From the NCBI RefSeq assembly GCF_008757455.1, contig NZ_VCMV01000021.1, forward strand, positions 157,092 through 221,091: 64,000 nucleotides of DNA. Direction: 5' to 3'. The notes below the pieces were generated by a model that saw nothing but the letters and a program-made list of their open reading frames with translations, was not told where the DNA came from and made no database searches. Numbering within the stretch: position 1 is the first letter of the stretch; each line of letters begins with the position of its first letter. Origin of the DNA: Microvirga brassicacearum. GTDB lineage: Bacteria > Pseudomonadota > Alphaproteobacteria > Rhizobiales > Beijerinckiaceae. Made by a program: the position numbers and the translations under genes. Positions 17,515-26,472 of the stretch are shown one piece after another.

Positions 17515-18336
17515 CTATCCGGCTGCGCCGTTCGCCAGCCTCTCCATCAGGGCCATTGCGGCGGCGGGGGCCTTCGGTTTGAAGCCGTTGATCATGTAGA
17601 TGAAGACGTCGCGGGATTTGGGCGCTTTCTTTTCGGCGCTCCCGACGGGCTCCAGATCAGCCGGGTGCTTGCCTCCTGCCCAAGCTTGTGCTCGCTTCCC
17701 CCACCGGTCGAGGTCCTTGGGCTGGTAGCCGGTTTCGACCGTCTCCGACGCCCGCTGCAGGCGCGCATAGACGAAGGGCGCGGTCACATCGGGGATTTCC
17801 GGGAAACTCTCCTTGTCGGTCAACACCACCGCCACCTGATAGGTGCGGAGCAGGTCGACGAATTCGGGGACACGAAAGCTCTCGTGACGCACCTCGACCA
17901 CATGGCGGATGCCACGGCCGTCCACCTCGTGCGGCAGCAGCTTCAGGAATGCCTCGAAATCGGCCAAATCGAACTGCTTGGTCGGAAGGAACTGCCAGTT
18001 GACCGGCCCAAGCTTCTCTTTCAGCTCGAGAACCCCGCTGGCAAAGAACCGCTCGATGGACTGACCCGCCTCGGCCAGCACGCGCCGGTTGGTTGCAAAG
18101 CGCGGGCCCTTGACCGAAAAGATGAACTCCTCGGGCGTTTCCTCCCGCCAGCGGGCGAAGCTTTCGGGCTTCTGGCTGCCGTAATAGGTGCCGTTGATCT
18201 CGATGGACGTCACCTGTCGGCTCGCAAATTCGAGCTCTTTCTTCTGTGTCAGGCCGTCGGGATAGAACGTCCCGCGCCACGGCTCGAAGGTCCAGCCGCC
18301 GATTCCGACGCGGATCTTTGCTTTCGTTGCTGGCAT
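17515..18336 (-). CDS. DUF72 (YecE-like) family protein
   Basis: This 273-residue protein begins with the DUF72 hallmark IRVGIGGWTFEPWRGTFYP, followed by EFASRQVTSIEINGTYYG and FSVKGPRFATNRRVL. The fold is a TIM barrel and the biochemical role is unknown in the family. ATG 18336 has a nearby AAGGAT sequence. It stands alone on the minus strand, about 40 bp after the methyltransferase gene's stop, and could be the distal gene of that transcript. It is ordinary in base composition. Confidence 0.88.
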   Translation of the reverse strand: MPATKAKIRVGIGGWTFEPWRGTFYPDGLTQKKELEFASRQVTSIEINGTYYGSQKPESFARWREETPEEFIFSVKGPRFATNRRVLAEAGQSIERFFASGVLELKEKLGPVNWQFLPTKQFDLADFEAFLKLLPHEVDGRGIRHVVEVRHESFRVPEFVDLLRTYQVAVVLTDKESFPEIPDVTAPFVYARLQRASETVETGYQPKDLDRWGKRAQAWAGGKHPADLEPVGSAEKKAPKSRDVFIYMINGFKPKAPAAAMALMERLANGAAG

Positions 18337-18375
18337 GCGGCAGATCCTTTCGCAGGGGCGACTCCAACGCCCTCA

Positions 18376-18918
18376 TCATAGCCGCCGCAAGCCGGCCTTC
18401 GCATCCCGTTCTTTGCTGTCATCCCCGACAAGGTTGTCCGACCACGCGCGGTTTTCCGCCCGGATACGGATGGTCAGCAACGCGCCATTGAGGACGGAGA
18501 ATACGAGCGCGAACCACGGCAGGCCGAAGACCAGCGGCAGGACCGCGATCTCGCCCGCCACCACCGCGTAATTCGGATGGGAGAAAAACCGGTAGGGACC
18601 CCGTCGGATCGGTTTTTCGGCTGGCAGCACGATGATCCGCGTGGTCCACCGATCGCCGAGCGTCACCAGAATCCAGATGCGAAAACCTTGCAGCAGCGCG
18701 TAGAGCGCGAGCCAGCCGAGGTGAACCGGCTGGTTCCAGCCCAGCCCCCAGAGCCCGGCGAGCCAGCACGCGTGCAGGAGACCGACGAGCGGGTAGTGGC
18801 CCGGTGCGGCCTCGACGCCGCCGCACGCCAGCAGGCGGGTGGTATTGCGGCTCGCGAGCAGGAGTTCGGCAGCGCGCTGCAGGGTGACGGCGACAAGGCA
18901 GGCAAGGCCAAGCGTCAC
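18376..18918 (-). CDS. Isoprenylcysteine carboxyl methyltransferase (ICMT)-family membrane methyltransferase
   Basis: This 180-residue membrane protein has about four hydrophobic segments. The C-terminal SAM-binding signature of the ICMT/phospholipid methyltransferase family is clear: RRGPYRFFSHPNY, then GEIAVLPLVFG and IRAENRAW. The GTG at 18918 overlaps the upstream stop (GTGA) and follows GAGGG; an upstream TTG at 18942 is possible. It directly follows a type III polyketide synthase. Similar pairs (SrsA-SrsB in Streptomyces, BpsA-BpsB in Bacillus) make alkylresorcinols or alkylpyrones that this type of enzyme O-methylates. That role is inferred here. Confidence 0.85.
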   Translation of the reverse strand: MTLGLACLVAVTLQRAAELLLASRNTTRLLACGGVEAAPGHYPLVGLLHACWLAGLWGLGWNQPVHLGWLALYALLQGFRIWILVTLGDRWTTRIIVLPAEKPIRRGPYRFFSHPNYAVVAGEIAVLPLVFGLPWFALVFSVLNGALLTIRIRAENRAWSDNLVGDDSKERDAKAGLRRL

Positions 18919-19967
18919 GGCACCCTCGTCAACACCACGCAACTCGTCGAAAAGCCGGGGCCCATGGCGTTGACGGCGGAAAGTTCCGGCAATCCGCTCG
19001 CGATGACCCGCTCGAGCACGAAAAGCACCGTCGGCGCCGACATGTTGCCGTGGCTGTCCAGCACGTCGCGTTCATGGTCGAGCGAGCCGGCGTCCAGGCG
19101 CAAAGCACTCTCCAGCGCCATAATCACCTTGCGGCCGCCGGGATGGCAGACGAAGCGGTCGATGTCACTGAGCCTGCGGCCGGAGCGGGCCAGGATCGCC
19201 GTGATAGCCGGACCGACGTTTTCTTTCGCGAAGGGCGGGATGGCTTGGGCAAAGACCACGCCGAAGCCTTGCGGATCGACGTTCCAGCCCATGATGTCGA
19301 GCGTATCCGGCCAAGTATATTCGCCCGCCCCGTCAATGCGCGCCAGGCCGCCTTCTCCGGCTCTCAAAATGCAAGCCGCGGCGCCGTCGCCGAACAGGGC
19401 CGAGGCCACCACATTGGCCTTGGTCAATTCGTCCATGCGGAATGCGAGCGTGCAGAGCTCGACCACCACGAGCAGCACGTTTGTGCCGGGCCGGGCGGTG
19501 GCAAGCCGCGCCGCAATCGACAATCCGGTGACGCCTCCGGCACAGCCGAGACCGAAGACCGGGACGCGGGAGACGTCGGGACGAAAGCCCATCCGCCCCA
19601 TGACGCGCGCATCCAGGCTCGGCGTCGCAATCCCGGTTGACGAGACCGTCACGACTGTGTCGACCGCCTGAGCCGAACATCCGGCGCCCGCGAGCGCCCT
19701 GGTGGCGGAATCGACGAAAAGCGATTCGGCGCCCTCCAGATACACCGCCGTGCGCTCGGGCCAGCCCAAGCTTGTGGCGTACCATTCGAGGGGCCGGACG
19801 GCGTGCCTTTGGCGGATTCCGCTGGTTTCGAAGACCCGGGACAGGCGCACGAAATCGCCATAGCGCGAGGCAAAAATCTCATGGGCCAACGCCGCCGCTT
19901 CATCCTGCTTCAGGATGTGGGGAGGAACGGCCGTCGCGACCGACATCAGGTGAGCAGATGGTTGCAA
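18915..19967 (-). CDS. Type III polyketide synthase (chalcone/stilbene synthase-like, alkylresorcinol or alkylpyrone type)
   Basis: This protein of about 350 residues has the full catalytic triad: cysteine C142 in VFGLGCAGGVTG, histidine in FVCHPGGRKV and asparagine in SHGNMSAPTV. The N-terminus HLMSVATAVPPHILKQDEA matches bacterial alkylpyrone/alkylresorcinol synthases. I chose TTG 19967 because AGAAGG precedes it and an ATG at 19946 would cut the first beta strand; the start is uncertain. It condenses a fatty acyl starter with malonyl-CoA units. The gene overlaps the methyltransferase gene by 4 bp, so the two form one biosynthetic unit making a methylated phenolic or pyrone lipid. Confidence 0.9.
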   Translation of the reverse strand: MQPSAHLMSVATAVPPHILKQDEAAALAHEIFASRYGDFVRLSRVFETSGIRQRHAVRPLEWYATSLGWPERTAVYLEGAESLFVDSATRALAGAGCSAQAVDTVVTVSSTGIATPSLDARVMGRMGFRPDVSRVPVFGLGCAGGVTGLSIAARLATARPGTNVLLVVVELCTLAFRMDELTKANVVASALFGDGAAACILRAGEGGLARIDGAGEYTWPDTLDIMGWNVDPQGFGVVFAQAIPPFAKENVGPAITAILARSGRRLSDIDRFVCHPGGRKVIMALESALRLDAGSLDHERDVLDSHGNMSAPTVLFVLERVIASGLPELSAVNAMGPGFSTSCVVLTRVP

Positions 19968-20082
19968 GGCGAGCCTTCTGGCCGCATCCTCGACCGATGC
20001 GTCGATAACTGAGTCATCTGGGCTGGAAGGCCGCTTGTTCAACGGGAAGAACGGCACAAAATGCCGTGACGCCCCGAAACGC

Positions 20083-20108
20083 AAAAAGCCGCCCCGAAGG
20101 CGGCCTTT
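20083..20108 (-). terminator. Rho-independent terminator downstream of tRNA-Gly
   Basis: On the minus strand GCCGCC/GGCGGC with a short TTCGGG-type loop is followed by TTTTT. It lies 25 bp past the tRNA 3' end and ends tRNA transcription before the polyketide synthase gene. Confidence 0.75.
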
Positions 20109-20132
20109 GCTGTCTCTCCGGAGAGAGAAAAT

Positions 20133-20207
20133 TGGAGCGGGCGAAGGGATTCGAACCCTCGACCCCAACCTTGGCAAGGTTGTGCTCTACCCCTGAGCTA
20201 CACCCGC
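20133..20207 (-). tRNA. tRNA-Gly (anticodon GCC)
   Basis: The 75-nt cloverleaf reads GCGGGTG in the 5' acceptor arm, a D-loop AGCTCAGGGGTAGAGC, an anticodon arm with TTGCCAA (anticodon GCC), a T-arm GAGGGTTCGAATCCCTT and a CGCCCGC 3' arm, followed by the discriminator T and an encoded CCA. All four stems pair. No integrase or att-like repeat is seen beside it. Confidence 0.97.
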
Positions 20208-20377
20208 GCTCCACGGCTTGCGCCGTTGCGAGGCCGCTCATTTGCCCCAAATCGATTCACATTGCAAGAGGCTTTCTGTGCAAGAGACTGTCTCGCGGGC
20301 GGCTCCGGAGTTTTCGCCGGACCGGCTTGAGCCGAACCGGTCCGACCTCTAGAACGGCCCGACAGGCGGAGTTTTTC

Positions 20378-20929
20378 GTGACCCATCTTTCACCCCAGGC
20401 ACTTCTAAAGCATCTCGCCGCACTCGGAATCGAGGCCGAGACCGTCGAGCATCAGGCCGTTTTCACCGTCGAGGAATCGCGGCCCGTCAAGGCGCGAATC
20501 CCCGGGGCCCACTCCAAGAACCTGTTCGTGAAGGACAAGAAGGGCCGATTCTTTCTGATCACCGCCAAGGACGAGACCGCGATCGACCTCAAGCGGGTGC
20601 ATGAGGCGATCGGCGCCTCGGGCCGGCTCTCGTTCGGCTCGGCCGATCAGCTGCGCGCGCGCCTCGGCGTCGAACCGGGCTCGGTGACGCCCTTCGCCAT
20701 CGTCAACGACCGGGCCGGCGACGTGACGATGATCCTCGATGCCAACCTGATGCAGCACGAGCGGGTGAACTTCCATCCCCTCGTCAACACCATGACGACC
20801 GGGATCTCTCGCGAGGATTTGCTGCATTTTCTGCGCTCGACGGGCCACGAGCCTCTGATTCTGCGGCTGCCCGAACCCATTTCCCTGCCCGTGCCGGAAT
20901 TGTCAGAAGGCGAGCCAAGTCCCATCTGA
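20378..20929 (+). CDS. proX: YbaK/ProX-family aminoacyl-tRNA deacylase
   Basis: This 183-residue stand-alone editing domain starts at GTG 20378 after AGGCGGAG. It contains the family core VFTVEESRPVKARIPGAHSKNLFV, represented by ARIPGAHSKNLFVKDKK, and GSVTPFAIVNDR. ProX-type enzymes (ProXp-Ala) hydrolyse Ala-tRNA-Pro or related mischarged tRNAs in the cytoplasm, and alphaproteobacteria commonly have one. It is followed 37 bp later by the thioredoxin gene on the same strand. The exact tRNA preference cannot be told by eye. Confidence 0.88.
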   Translation: MTHLSPQALLKHLAALGIEAETVEHQAVFTVEESRPVKARIPGAHSKNLFVKDKKGRFFLITAKDETAIDLKRVHEAIGASGRLSFGSADQLRARLGVEPGSVTPFAIVNDRAGDVTMILDANLMQHERVNFHPLVNTMTTGISREDLLHFLRSTGHEPLILRLPEPISLPVPELSEGEPSPI

Positions 20930-20966
20930 CTGGAACCTGATCCCTCAAGCGCTCTTCGAGGCCGCC

Positions 20967-21872
20967 ATGCTCAACGATAGTCCCGCCATCGGCACTGCTG
21001 ATTCCGACCTCATCAAGGACACGACGACGAAGGATTTCCGCCAAGACGTCATCACGGTGTCGATGCAGCAGCCGGTGCTGGTCGATTTCTGGGCGCCTTG
21101 GTGCGGGCCGTGCAAACAGCTCACCCCCGTCCTCGAAAAAGCGGTCCGCGAGGCGGGCGGCAAGGTCAGGCTCGTCAAGATGAACATCGACGAGCATCCG
21201 CAGATTGCAGGCCAGCTCGGTGTTCAGTCGATCCCGGCGGTCTTCGCGTTTCAGAAGGGACAACCCGTCGACGGTTTCATGGGCGCGCTGCCGGAAAGCC
21301 AGATCAAGGGCTTCATCGAGCGTCTCGTGGGACCGCTCGGACCGAGTGCGGCCGATGCACTCATGGCTGAGGCGGATTCACTCGCCGATCAGGGCGATGC
21401 CGCAGGCGCGGCGGAGCTCTACGCGGCCTTGCTGACGCAGGATCCGCAACACGTGGGCGCTCTTGCCGCCCTGGCGAAGCTTCACACCGAACTCGGCGAT
21501 CTCGAGGGCGCCAAACGCTTCCTCACGATGGTGCCGCCCGCCAAGCAGAACGATCCGGCCGTCGCCGGCGCGCGCGCCGCCATCGAGCTTGCCGAGCAGG
21601 CAGGGTCGCTCGGCGACCTGAGCGAATTGCAGCAACGGATCACCGCCGATCCACTGGACCATCAGGCCCGGTTCGATCTCGCCATCGGGCTGAACGCGCA
21701 CGGAAAGCGCAATGAGGCCATCGATCACCTTCTTGAAATCGTCCGCCGCGACCGCAATTGGAACGATGACGGCGCGCGAAAGCAGCTCGTGCAGTTCTTC
21801 GAAGCCTGGGGCCCGACGGACGACATGACGCTTGCCGGCCGGAGAAAGCTCTCGTCGACGCTGTTCTCGTGA
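20967..21872 (+). CDS. cnoX: CnoX-like thioredoxin-TPR co-chaperone
   Basis: This 301-residue protein has an N-terminal thioredoxin domain (residues about 15-125, active site WCGPC at C46/C49) and a C-terminal TPR-like domain (about 135-301; MAEADSLADQGDAAGAAELY and ALAALAKLHTELGDLEGAK). That is the architecture of CnoX (YbbN), a redox chaperone that protects and passes substrates to GroEL/ES and DnaK. Unlike E. coli CnoX, the CGPC here is complete, so thiol-disulfide activity is expected, as in other alphaproteobacteria. It is followed by the Lon-N gene in the same direction. Confidence 0.9.
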   Translation: MLNDSPAIGTADSDLIKDTTTKDFRQDVITVSMQQPVLVDFWAPWCGPCKQLTPVLEKAVREAGGKVRLVKMNIDEHPQIAGQLGVQSIPAVFAFQKGQPVDGFMGALPESQIKGFIERLVGPLGPSAADALMAEADSLADQGDAAGAAELYAALLTQDPQHVGALAALAKLHTELGDLEGAKRFLTMVPPAKQNDPAVAGARAAIELAEQAGSLGDLSELQQRITADPLDHQARFDLAIGLNAHGKRNEAIDHLLEIVRRDRNWNDDGARKQLVQFFEAWGPTDDMTLAGRRKLSSTLFS

Positions 21873-21906
21873 CGCCGATCCTTTCACTGGGCGAATGGAG
21901 ACCGGA

Positions 21907-22578
21907 ATGGGAATGAACGCGGTTTACCGGGGGCCGGACGATTGCCCTGCGGTGATTCCGGTTTTTCCCCTGCCCGGCGCCTTGCTGTTGCCCCGCGGCC
22001 AAATCCCGCTCAACATCTTCGAACCGCGCTACCTCTCGCTGGTGGATGACGCGCTCAAGGGCGACCGCATGATCGGCATCATCCAGCCGGATGCGGACAA
22101 TGGCGGCGCCGCGACGGTGCCGCGCCTCTATCATGTGGGCTGCGCCGGCCGGATCACCCAGTTCGCCGAAACCGGGGATGGGCGCTACCTGATCACGCTG
22201 GTGGGGGTCGCGCGCTTTCGGGTCGAGGAAGAGCTGGGGACCACGACGCTCTATCGCCAGTGCCGCGTCGACTTTGCCGATTATCGGGCCGATTTCATCG
22301 CTCGCGCCGGTGAAGACGAGGTGGATCGCGCCGGTGTCGTCAAGGCCCTGCGCGACTTCGTGCAGGCGGCCGATGTGCGGGTCGACTGGCAGGGCATCGA
22401 AGACGCCCCCAACGAAGCGCTGGTCAATGCGCTGTGTATGATGAGCCCCTTTGGTGTGCGCGAGAAGCAGGCCTTGCTGGAAGCCGAAAATCTCAAGACT
22501 CGCGCCGAGGTGCTGATCGCGCTGACCGAGATCGAGCTTGCGCGCGGCGGCAGCGGCACCGACAATACCTTACAATAG
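21907..22578 (+). CDS. Lon N-terminal substrate-binding (LON) domain protein
   Basis: This 223-residue protein consists only of the Lon N-terminal domain: [20 protein letters not shown] and [19 protein letters not shown] at the start, and no ATPase or protease part. I chose ATG 21907, with GGAG six bases before it. Such stand-alone domains are widespread in alphaproteobacteria; the role is probably in protein quality control but is not well defined. It sits 34 bp after cnoX and 10 bp before the UPF0434 gene, suggesting an operon. Confidence 0.88.
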   Translation: MGMNAVYRGPDDCPAVIPVFPLPGALLLPRGQIPLNIFEPRYLSLVDDALKGDRMIGIIQPDADNGGAATVPRLYHVGCAGRITQFAETGDGRYLITLVGVARFRVEEELGTTTLYRQCRVDFADYRADFIARAGEDEVDRAGVVKALRDFVQAADVRVDWQGIEDAPNEALVNALCMMSPFGVREKQALLEAENLKTRAEVLIALTEIELARGGSGTDNTLQ

Positions 22579-22588
22579 GACCCATGCG

Positions 22589-22795
22589 ATGACCGACCCT
22601 CTCCCCGAACCCGTCGAAGCCACGCGGATCGACCCGAAGCTGCTCGAAATGCTGGTCTGCCCGCTGACGAAGGAATCGCTCGATTACGATGCGGCCCGCC
22701 AGGAACTGATCAGCCGCGGCGCGAAACTCGCCTATCCGATTCGCGACGGAATCCCCATCATGCTGCCCGAGGAAGCACGGCCGTTAGGGGAGTAG
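22589..22795 (+). CDS. UPF0434/Trm112-like small protein
   Basis: This 68-residue protein has the family core [17 protein letters not shown] and [17 protein letters not shown]. It resembles YcaR/UPF0434, a small relative of Trm112; only one cysteine remains of the zinc knuckle. It follows the Lon-N gene by 10 bp and ends the short operon cnoX-lonN-UPF0434. The role of the family is not settled. Confidence 0.88.
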   Translation: MTDPLPEPVEATRIDPKLLEMLVCPLTKESLDYDAARQELISRGAKLAYPIRDGIPIMLPEEARPLGE

Positions 22796-22853
22796 GTGAA
22801 GGGTGAAAGAGTAATGGTGCGAGAGGACCGCACATTGCGAAGCGTTCGAGCAT

Positions 22854-23750
22854 TCATGACTGACTGTCGCTCTCGCGCCTCCTGATCGCCTCCGCCAGAT
22901 CCAGAACGCGCTTCGCCATTTCGGCATGAAGCCGTTCGACCATGCGCCCCTCCATGGCGATGGCGCCCCGGCCTGCATTCTCCGGCAGCGCGAAGGCCGC
23001 CACGATGGCGCGGGCGCGCTCCACATCACCCACGGAGGGCGCGAAGATTTCGTTCGCGGCCGCGATCTGATTCGGGTGGATCAGCGTCTTGCCGTCGAAG
23101 CCGCAATCCCGGCCCTGTTCGCATTCGGCGCGAAAGCCCGCATCACCCTCAAGGCTGTTATAAACACCGTCGAGGATATCGAGGCCGTTAGCCCGGGCGG
23201 CGGCGAGCGCCGTCATCAGCCACGGCAGCATGGCAGTTCTTCCGGGCGCCACGCGGCTGCGCGTCTCTTTCGCCAGGTCGTTGGTGCCCATCACGAAGCA
23301 GGACAGCCGTGTATCCACGTCGTGCGCCGCCCCCGCGATGGCGTTGATCTCGAGGATCGCCAGCGGCGTCTCGATCATGGCCCAGACGCGCGTGCGGACA
23401 GGAGTTCGCAATCGCCGAAGCCGCGTGCCCACCGCCACCAGCGCCTCAGGGCTCGACACTTTAGGAATGAGGATCGCATCCGGCGCCACCTCGGCCGCAG
23501 CCGCCAGATCGTCCTGGCCCCACGGCGTATCCAGCGCATTGATGCGAATCACCACCTCGCGTGCGCCATAGCCGCCCTGCCGAACAGCGGCGCAGACCTG
23601 CTCGCGCGCCGCCGCCTTGGCATCGGGCGCGACCGCATCCTCGAGATCGAGAATCACCACATCGGCGGGCAGGCCACGCGCTTTTTCCAGCGCCCGCAGG
23701 TTGGAGCCGGGCATGTAGAGCGCGCTGCGGCGCGGAGTGATGGGGGTCAT
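22854..23750 (-). CDS. HpcH/HpaI-family CoA-ester lyase (CitE-like)
   Basis: This 298-residue TIM-barrel protein has RRSALYMPGSNLRALEKA, the metal-binding DLEDAV, RINALDTPWGQDDL, WAMIETPLAI and the C-terminal FDGKTLIHPNQI. These motifs define the CitE / L-malyl-CoA lyase group. It lacks neighbouring citrate lyase alpha and gamma genes, so it is more likely a malyl-CoA, methylmalyl-CoA or citramalyl-CoA lyase or thioesterase. It is divergent from the enoyl-CoA hydratase gene across a 149-bp promoter region. A CoA-ester catabolism role is inferred from that pairing. Confidence 0.85.
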   Translation of the reverse strand: MTPITPRRSALYMPGSNLRALEKARGLPADVVILDLEDAVAPDAKAAAREQVCAAVRQGGYGAREVVIRINALDTPWGQDDLAAAAEVAPDAILIPKVSSPEALVAVGTRLRRLRTPVRTRVWAMIETPLAILEINAIAGAAHDVDTRLSCFVMGTNDLAKETRSRVAPGRTAMLPWLMTALAAARANGLDILDGVYNSLEGDAGFRAECEQGRDCGFDGKTLIHPNQIAAANEIFAPSVGDVERARAIVAAFALPENAGRGAIAMEGRMVERLHAEMAKRVLDLAEAIRRRESDSQS

Positions 23751-23899
23751 GACGATCTCGCCTACGTAAAATCTTCATAACGCGCCCGCCCCCGATGCCA
23801 ACCGAAAACCGGCCTGTCGAGACCTTGCTTGAGCGATCCGCGAGGATCGACGATGCTGCCGGGCAGCGCCGGATGGGGCGAACCTTTGGGAGCGAACCG

Positions 23900-24700
23900 A
23901 TGAGCCTGTCCACAGGGCCTGCGAACGAGGACATCCTGCTGCGCGAGGACGCCGACGGCGTCGTGACCCTGACCCTCAACCGGCCCGCCCATTTCAATGC
24001 CCTGTCGGAGGAGATGCTGACGGCGCTGCAGGCGGCACTCGACGATATTGCGGGTGATGCGAACGTCCGTTGTGTCGTGCTCGGGGCTGCGGGCCGGGCG
24101 TTCTGCGCGGGACACGACCTCAAGCAAATGCGCGCCAATCCCGATCAGGCGTATTACCAGGACCTGTTCGCGACGTGCAGCCGGGTCATGCAGAGCATCG
24201 TCGATCTGCCGGTCCCGGTGGTGGCGAAGGTGCAGGGCATGGCGACGGCGGCTGGTTGCCAGATCGTGGCGTCGTGCGATCTCGCGGTGGCGGCCGAGAG
24301 CGCGACCTTTGCCGTCTCCGGCATCAATGTCGGTCTCTTCTGCTCCACCCCGGCGGTGGCGCTCTCGCGCAACGTGGCGCCCAAGCACGCCTTCGACATG
24401 TTGGTCACCGGGCGCTTCATCAGCGCCGCCGAGGCTTTGTCGAACGGGCTCATCAGCAGGATGGTACCGGATGTCGATCTGGATGCCGCCGTTACGACGC
24501 TCACGGCCGAGATCTGTGCAAAGAGCCCCGTGGCGGTGCGAACCGGAAAAGCGATGTTTCACCGTCAACGCGCGATGAGCCTTGCGGACGCCTATTCGTA
24601 TGCGGGCGATGTCATGGCCTGCAACATGATGGCCGAAGATGCCGCCGAGGGGATCGACGCCTTCATCGCCAAGCGCAAGCCCGTGTGGAAAGGGCGCTGA
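23900..24700 (+). CDS. Enoyl-CoA hydratase/isomerase family protein (ECHDC3-like)
   Basis: This 266-residue crotonase-fold protein has the oxyanion-hole segment GRAFCAGHDLKQMRAN and the second segment KVQGMATAAGCQIVASCDLA. The GHDL motif and following YYQDLFATCSRVMQ resemble the ECHDC3 group, in which the catalytic glutamates are often not conserved. I chose ATG 23900 after GGGAG. Its stop abuts, base to base, the stop of the convergent acyl-CoA synthetase. The actual CoA substrate is unknown. Confidence 0.87.
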   Translation: MSLSTGPANEDILLREDADGVVTLTLNRPAHFNALSEEMLTALQAALDDIAGDANVRCVVLGAAGRAFCAGHDLKQMRANPDQAYYQDLFATCSRVMQSIVDLPVPVVAKVQGMATAAGCQIVASCDLAVAAESATFAVSGINVGLFCSTPAVALSRNVAPKHAFDMLVTGRFISAAEALSNGLISRMVPDVDLDAAVTTLTAEICAKSPVAVRTGKAMFHRQRAMSLADAYSYAGDVMACNMMAEDAAEGIDAFIAKRKPVWKGR

Positions 24701-26350
24701 TCAGCCCGTTTTGGACTCGGCGGTCCGTTCACGCGCCATTTCGCGCAGGCGGAACTTCTGGATCTTGCCCGTTGAGGTCTTCGGCAATTCCGCGAACACG
24801 ATGGTGCGCGGGCATTTGAACGATGCGAGGTGCTGTTTGCACCAGCTGATGATGGCTTCGACCGAAACCATCTCGCCCGGCTTCAGCTCCACGAAGGCGC
24901 AAGGCGTCTCGCCCCACTTGTCGTCCGGCATCGCCACGACCGCGGCCGCCTGCACGGACGGATGCTTGTAGAGCGTGTCCTCGATCTCGATCGACGAGAT
25001 GTTCTCGCCGCCGGAGATGATGATGTCCTTGGAGCGATCCTTGATCTGGATATAGCCGTCCGGGTGCTTCACGCCGAGGTCGCCGGAATGAAACCAGCCG
25101 CCCTCGAAGGCCGCCGCCGTGGCTGCGCGATTCTTCAGATATCCCTTCATCACCACGTTGCCGCGGAACATGATTTCGCCCAGCGTCGTCCCGTCCGCCG
25201 GCACCGGGCGCATCGTCTCCGGGTCGATCACGTCGAGGGTTTCCAGCACCGGATAGCGCACGCCCTGGCGAGCCTTGAGCGCCGCATATTCAGCTCCCTG
25301 TCGGTTGTCCCAGTCCTGATGCCATTCATTGACCACCGCCGGGCCGTAGACCTCCGTCAGGCCGTAGAGATGCGTGACGTCGAGACCGGCTTCCTTCATC
25401 GCCGCGAGCACCGCTTCGGGTGGCGGGGCCGCTGCCGTGAGGAAGGTGATCTTGCGCGGCAGGGGCCGCTTCTCGCCAGCGGGCGCATTCAGGAGCACCG
25501 ACATGACGATCGGCGCGCCGCACAGATGTGTCACGCCCTCATCCGCAATGGCGTCGTAAATCGGCTTTGCCCGCACGGCGCGCAGGCACACATGAGTGCC
25601 GGCGACGATCGACAGCGACCATGGAAAGCACCAGCCGTTGCAGTGGAACATGGGCAGCGTCCACAGATAGACCGGATGCTGACCCATGCCGGCCGTGAGG
25701 ATGTTTCCCAAGGCGAGGAGATAGGCGCCGCGATGGTGGTACACGACGCCTTTGGGGTCCCCTGTGGTGCCGGATGTGTAATTGAGCGAGATGGCGTCCC
25801 ATTCGTCCTGCGGCGGGCTCCACGCGTAATCTGGATCTCCCTCGGCCAGAAGCTCTTCGTATTCCGTCGCACCAAGGCGTTCGCCCTCGCCTGCAAATTC
25901 CGGATCGTCATAGTCGATGACGAGCGGCTTCACCGCCACCTGTTCGAGCGCCGCCTTCACCACGCCCGAGAACTCGCGGTCGGTGATCAGCACCTTCGCG
26001 TCGCTGTGGCCGAGGCAGAAGGCGACGATCTTCGCATCGAGGCGGGTGTTGAGCGTATTGAGCACGGCGCCCGCCATCGGCACACCGTAATGGCACTCGA
26101 TCATGGCCGGCGTGTTGGCGAGCATGACCGAGACCGTGTCGCCACGTCGAATTCCGCGACGCGCCAATGCCGAGGCGAGGCGCCGCGAGCGGGCATAAAG
26201 GTCGCGGTAGTCGCGCTGCAAGGAGCCGTGGATGACGGCCGTCTGACCCGGATGAACGCTGGCCGCGCGCTCAAGAAAGCCGAGCGGCGTCAGCGGTTGA
26301 AAATTGGCCGGATTTTTCTCGAGATCCTTGTCGTAGACGGCCTGGCTCAC
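24701..26350 (-). CDS. AMP-forming acyl-CoA synthetase
   Basis: This 549-residue adenylate-forming enzyme has the P-loop LNYTSGTTGDPKGVVYHHRG, the YGLTEVYGP motif, GGWFHSGDLGVKHPDGYIQI with the hinge RSKD, and a C-terminal lysine in PKTSTGKIQKFRLR. The start is GTG 26350. It activates a fatty or other carboxylic acid to its CoA thioester. Its close relatives include medium-chain and DmdB-type methylmercaptopropionate ligases. It is convergent with the enoyl-CoA hydratase gene, and with the lyase at 22854 suggests a small acyl-CoA degradation cluster. Confidence 0.9.
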   Translation of the reverse strand: MSQAVYDKDLEKNPANFQPLTPLGFLERAASVHPGQTAVIHGSLQRDYRDLYARSRRLASALARRGIRRGDTVSVMLANTPAMIECHYGVPMAGAVLNTLNTRLDAKIVAFCLGHSDAKVLITDREFSGVVKAALEQVAVKPLVIDYDDPEFAGEGERLGATEYEELLAEGDPDYAWSPPQDEWDAISLNYTSGTTGDPKGVVYHHRGAYLLALGNILTAGMGQHPVYLWTLPMFHCNGWCFPWSLSIVAGTHVCLRAVRAKPIYDAIADEGVTHLCGAPIVMSVLLNAPAGEKRPLPRKITFLTAAAPPPEAVLAAMKEAGLDVTHLYGLTEVYGPAVVNEWHQDWDNRQGAEYAALKARQGVRYPVLETLDVIDPETMRPVPADGTTLGEIMFRGNVVMKGYLKNRAATAAAFEGGWFHSGDLGVKHPDGYIQIKDRSKDIIISGGENISSIEIEDTLYKHPSVQAAAVVAMPDDKWGETPCAFVELKPGEMVSVEAIISWCKQHLASFKCPRTIVFAELPKTSTGKIQKFRLREMARERTAESKTG

Positions 26351-26472
26351 AGCGGTTTCTCCGACTTTTCATTCGTGCGCGCGTTCCGGCGACCGCCTGG
26401 CGAACCCGCACAGTAATCGTCGCACGCGTTCACCAGCAACGTGGGAAATCGACAAGAGGCTGCACGAGGCCG

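Noticed and set aside
20133..20207. tRNA-Gly as an integration site for a genomic island
   Set aside because: No integrase gene, direct repeat of the tRNA 3' end or change of base composition is visible on either side.
22854..23750. Citrate lyase beta subunit
   Set aside because: There are no alpha or gamma subunit genes nearby. The protein fits the broader HpcH/CitE-like CoA lyase group.
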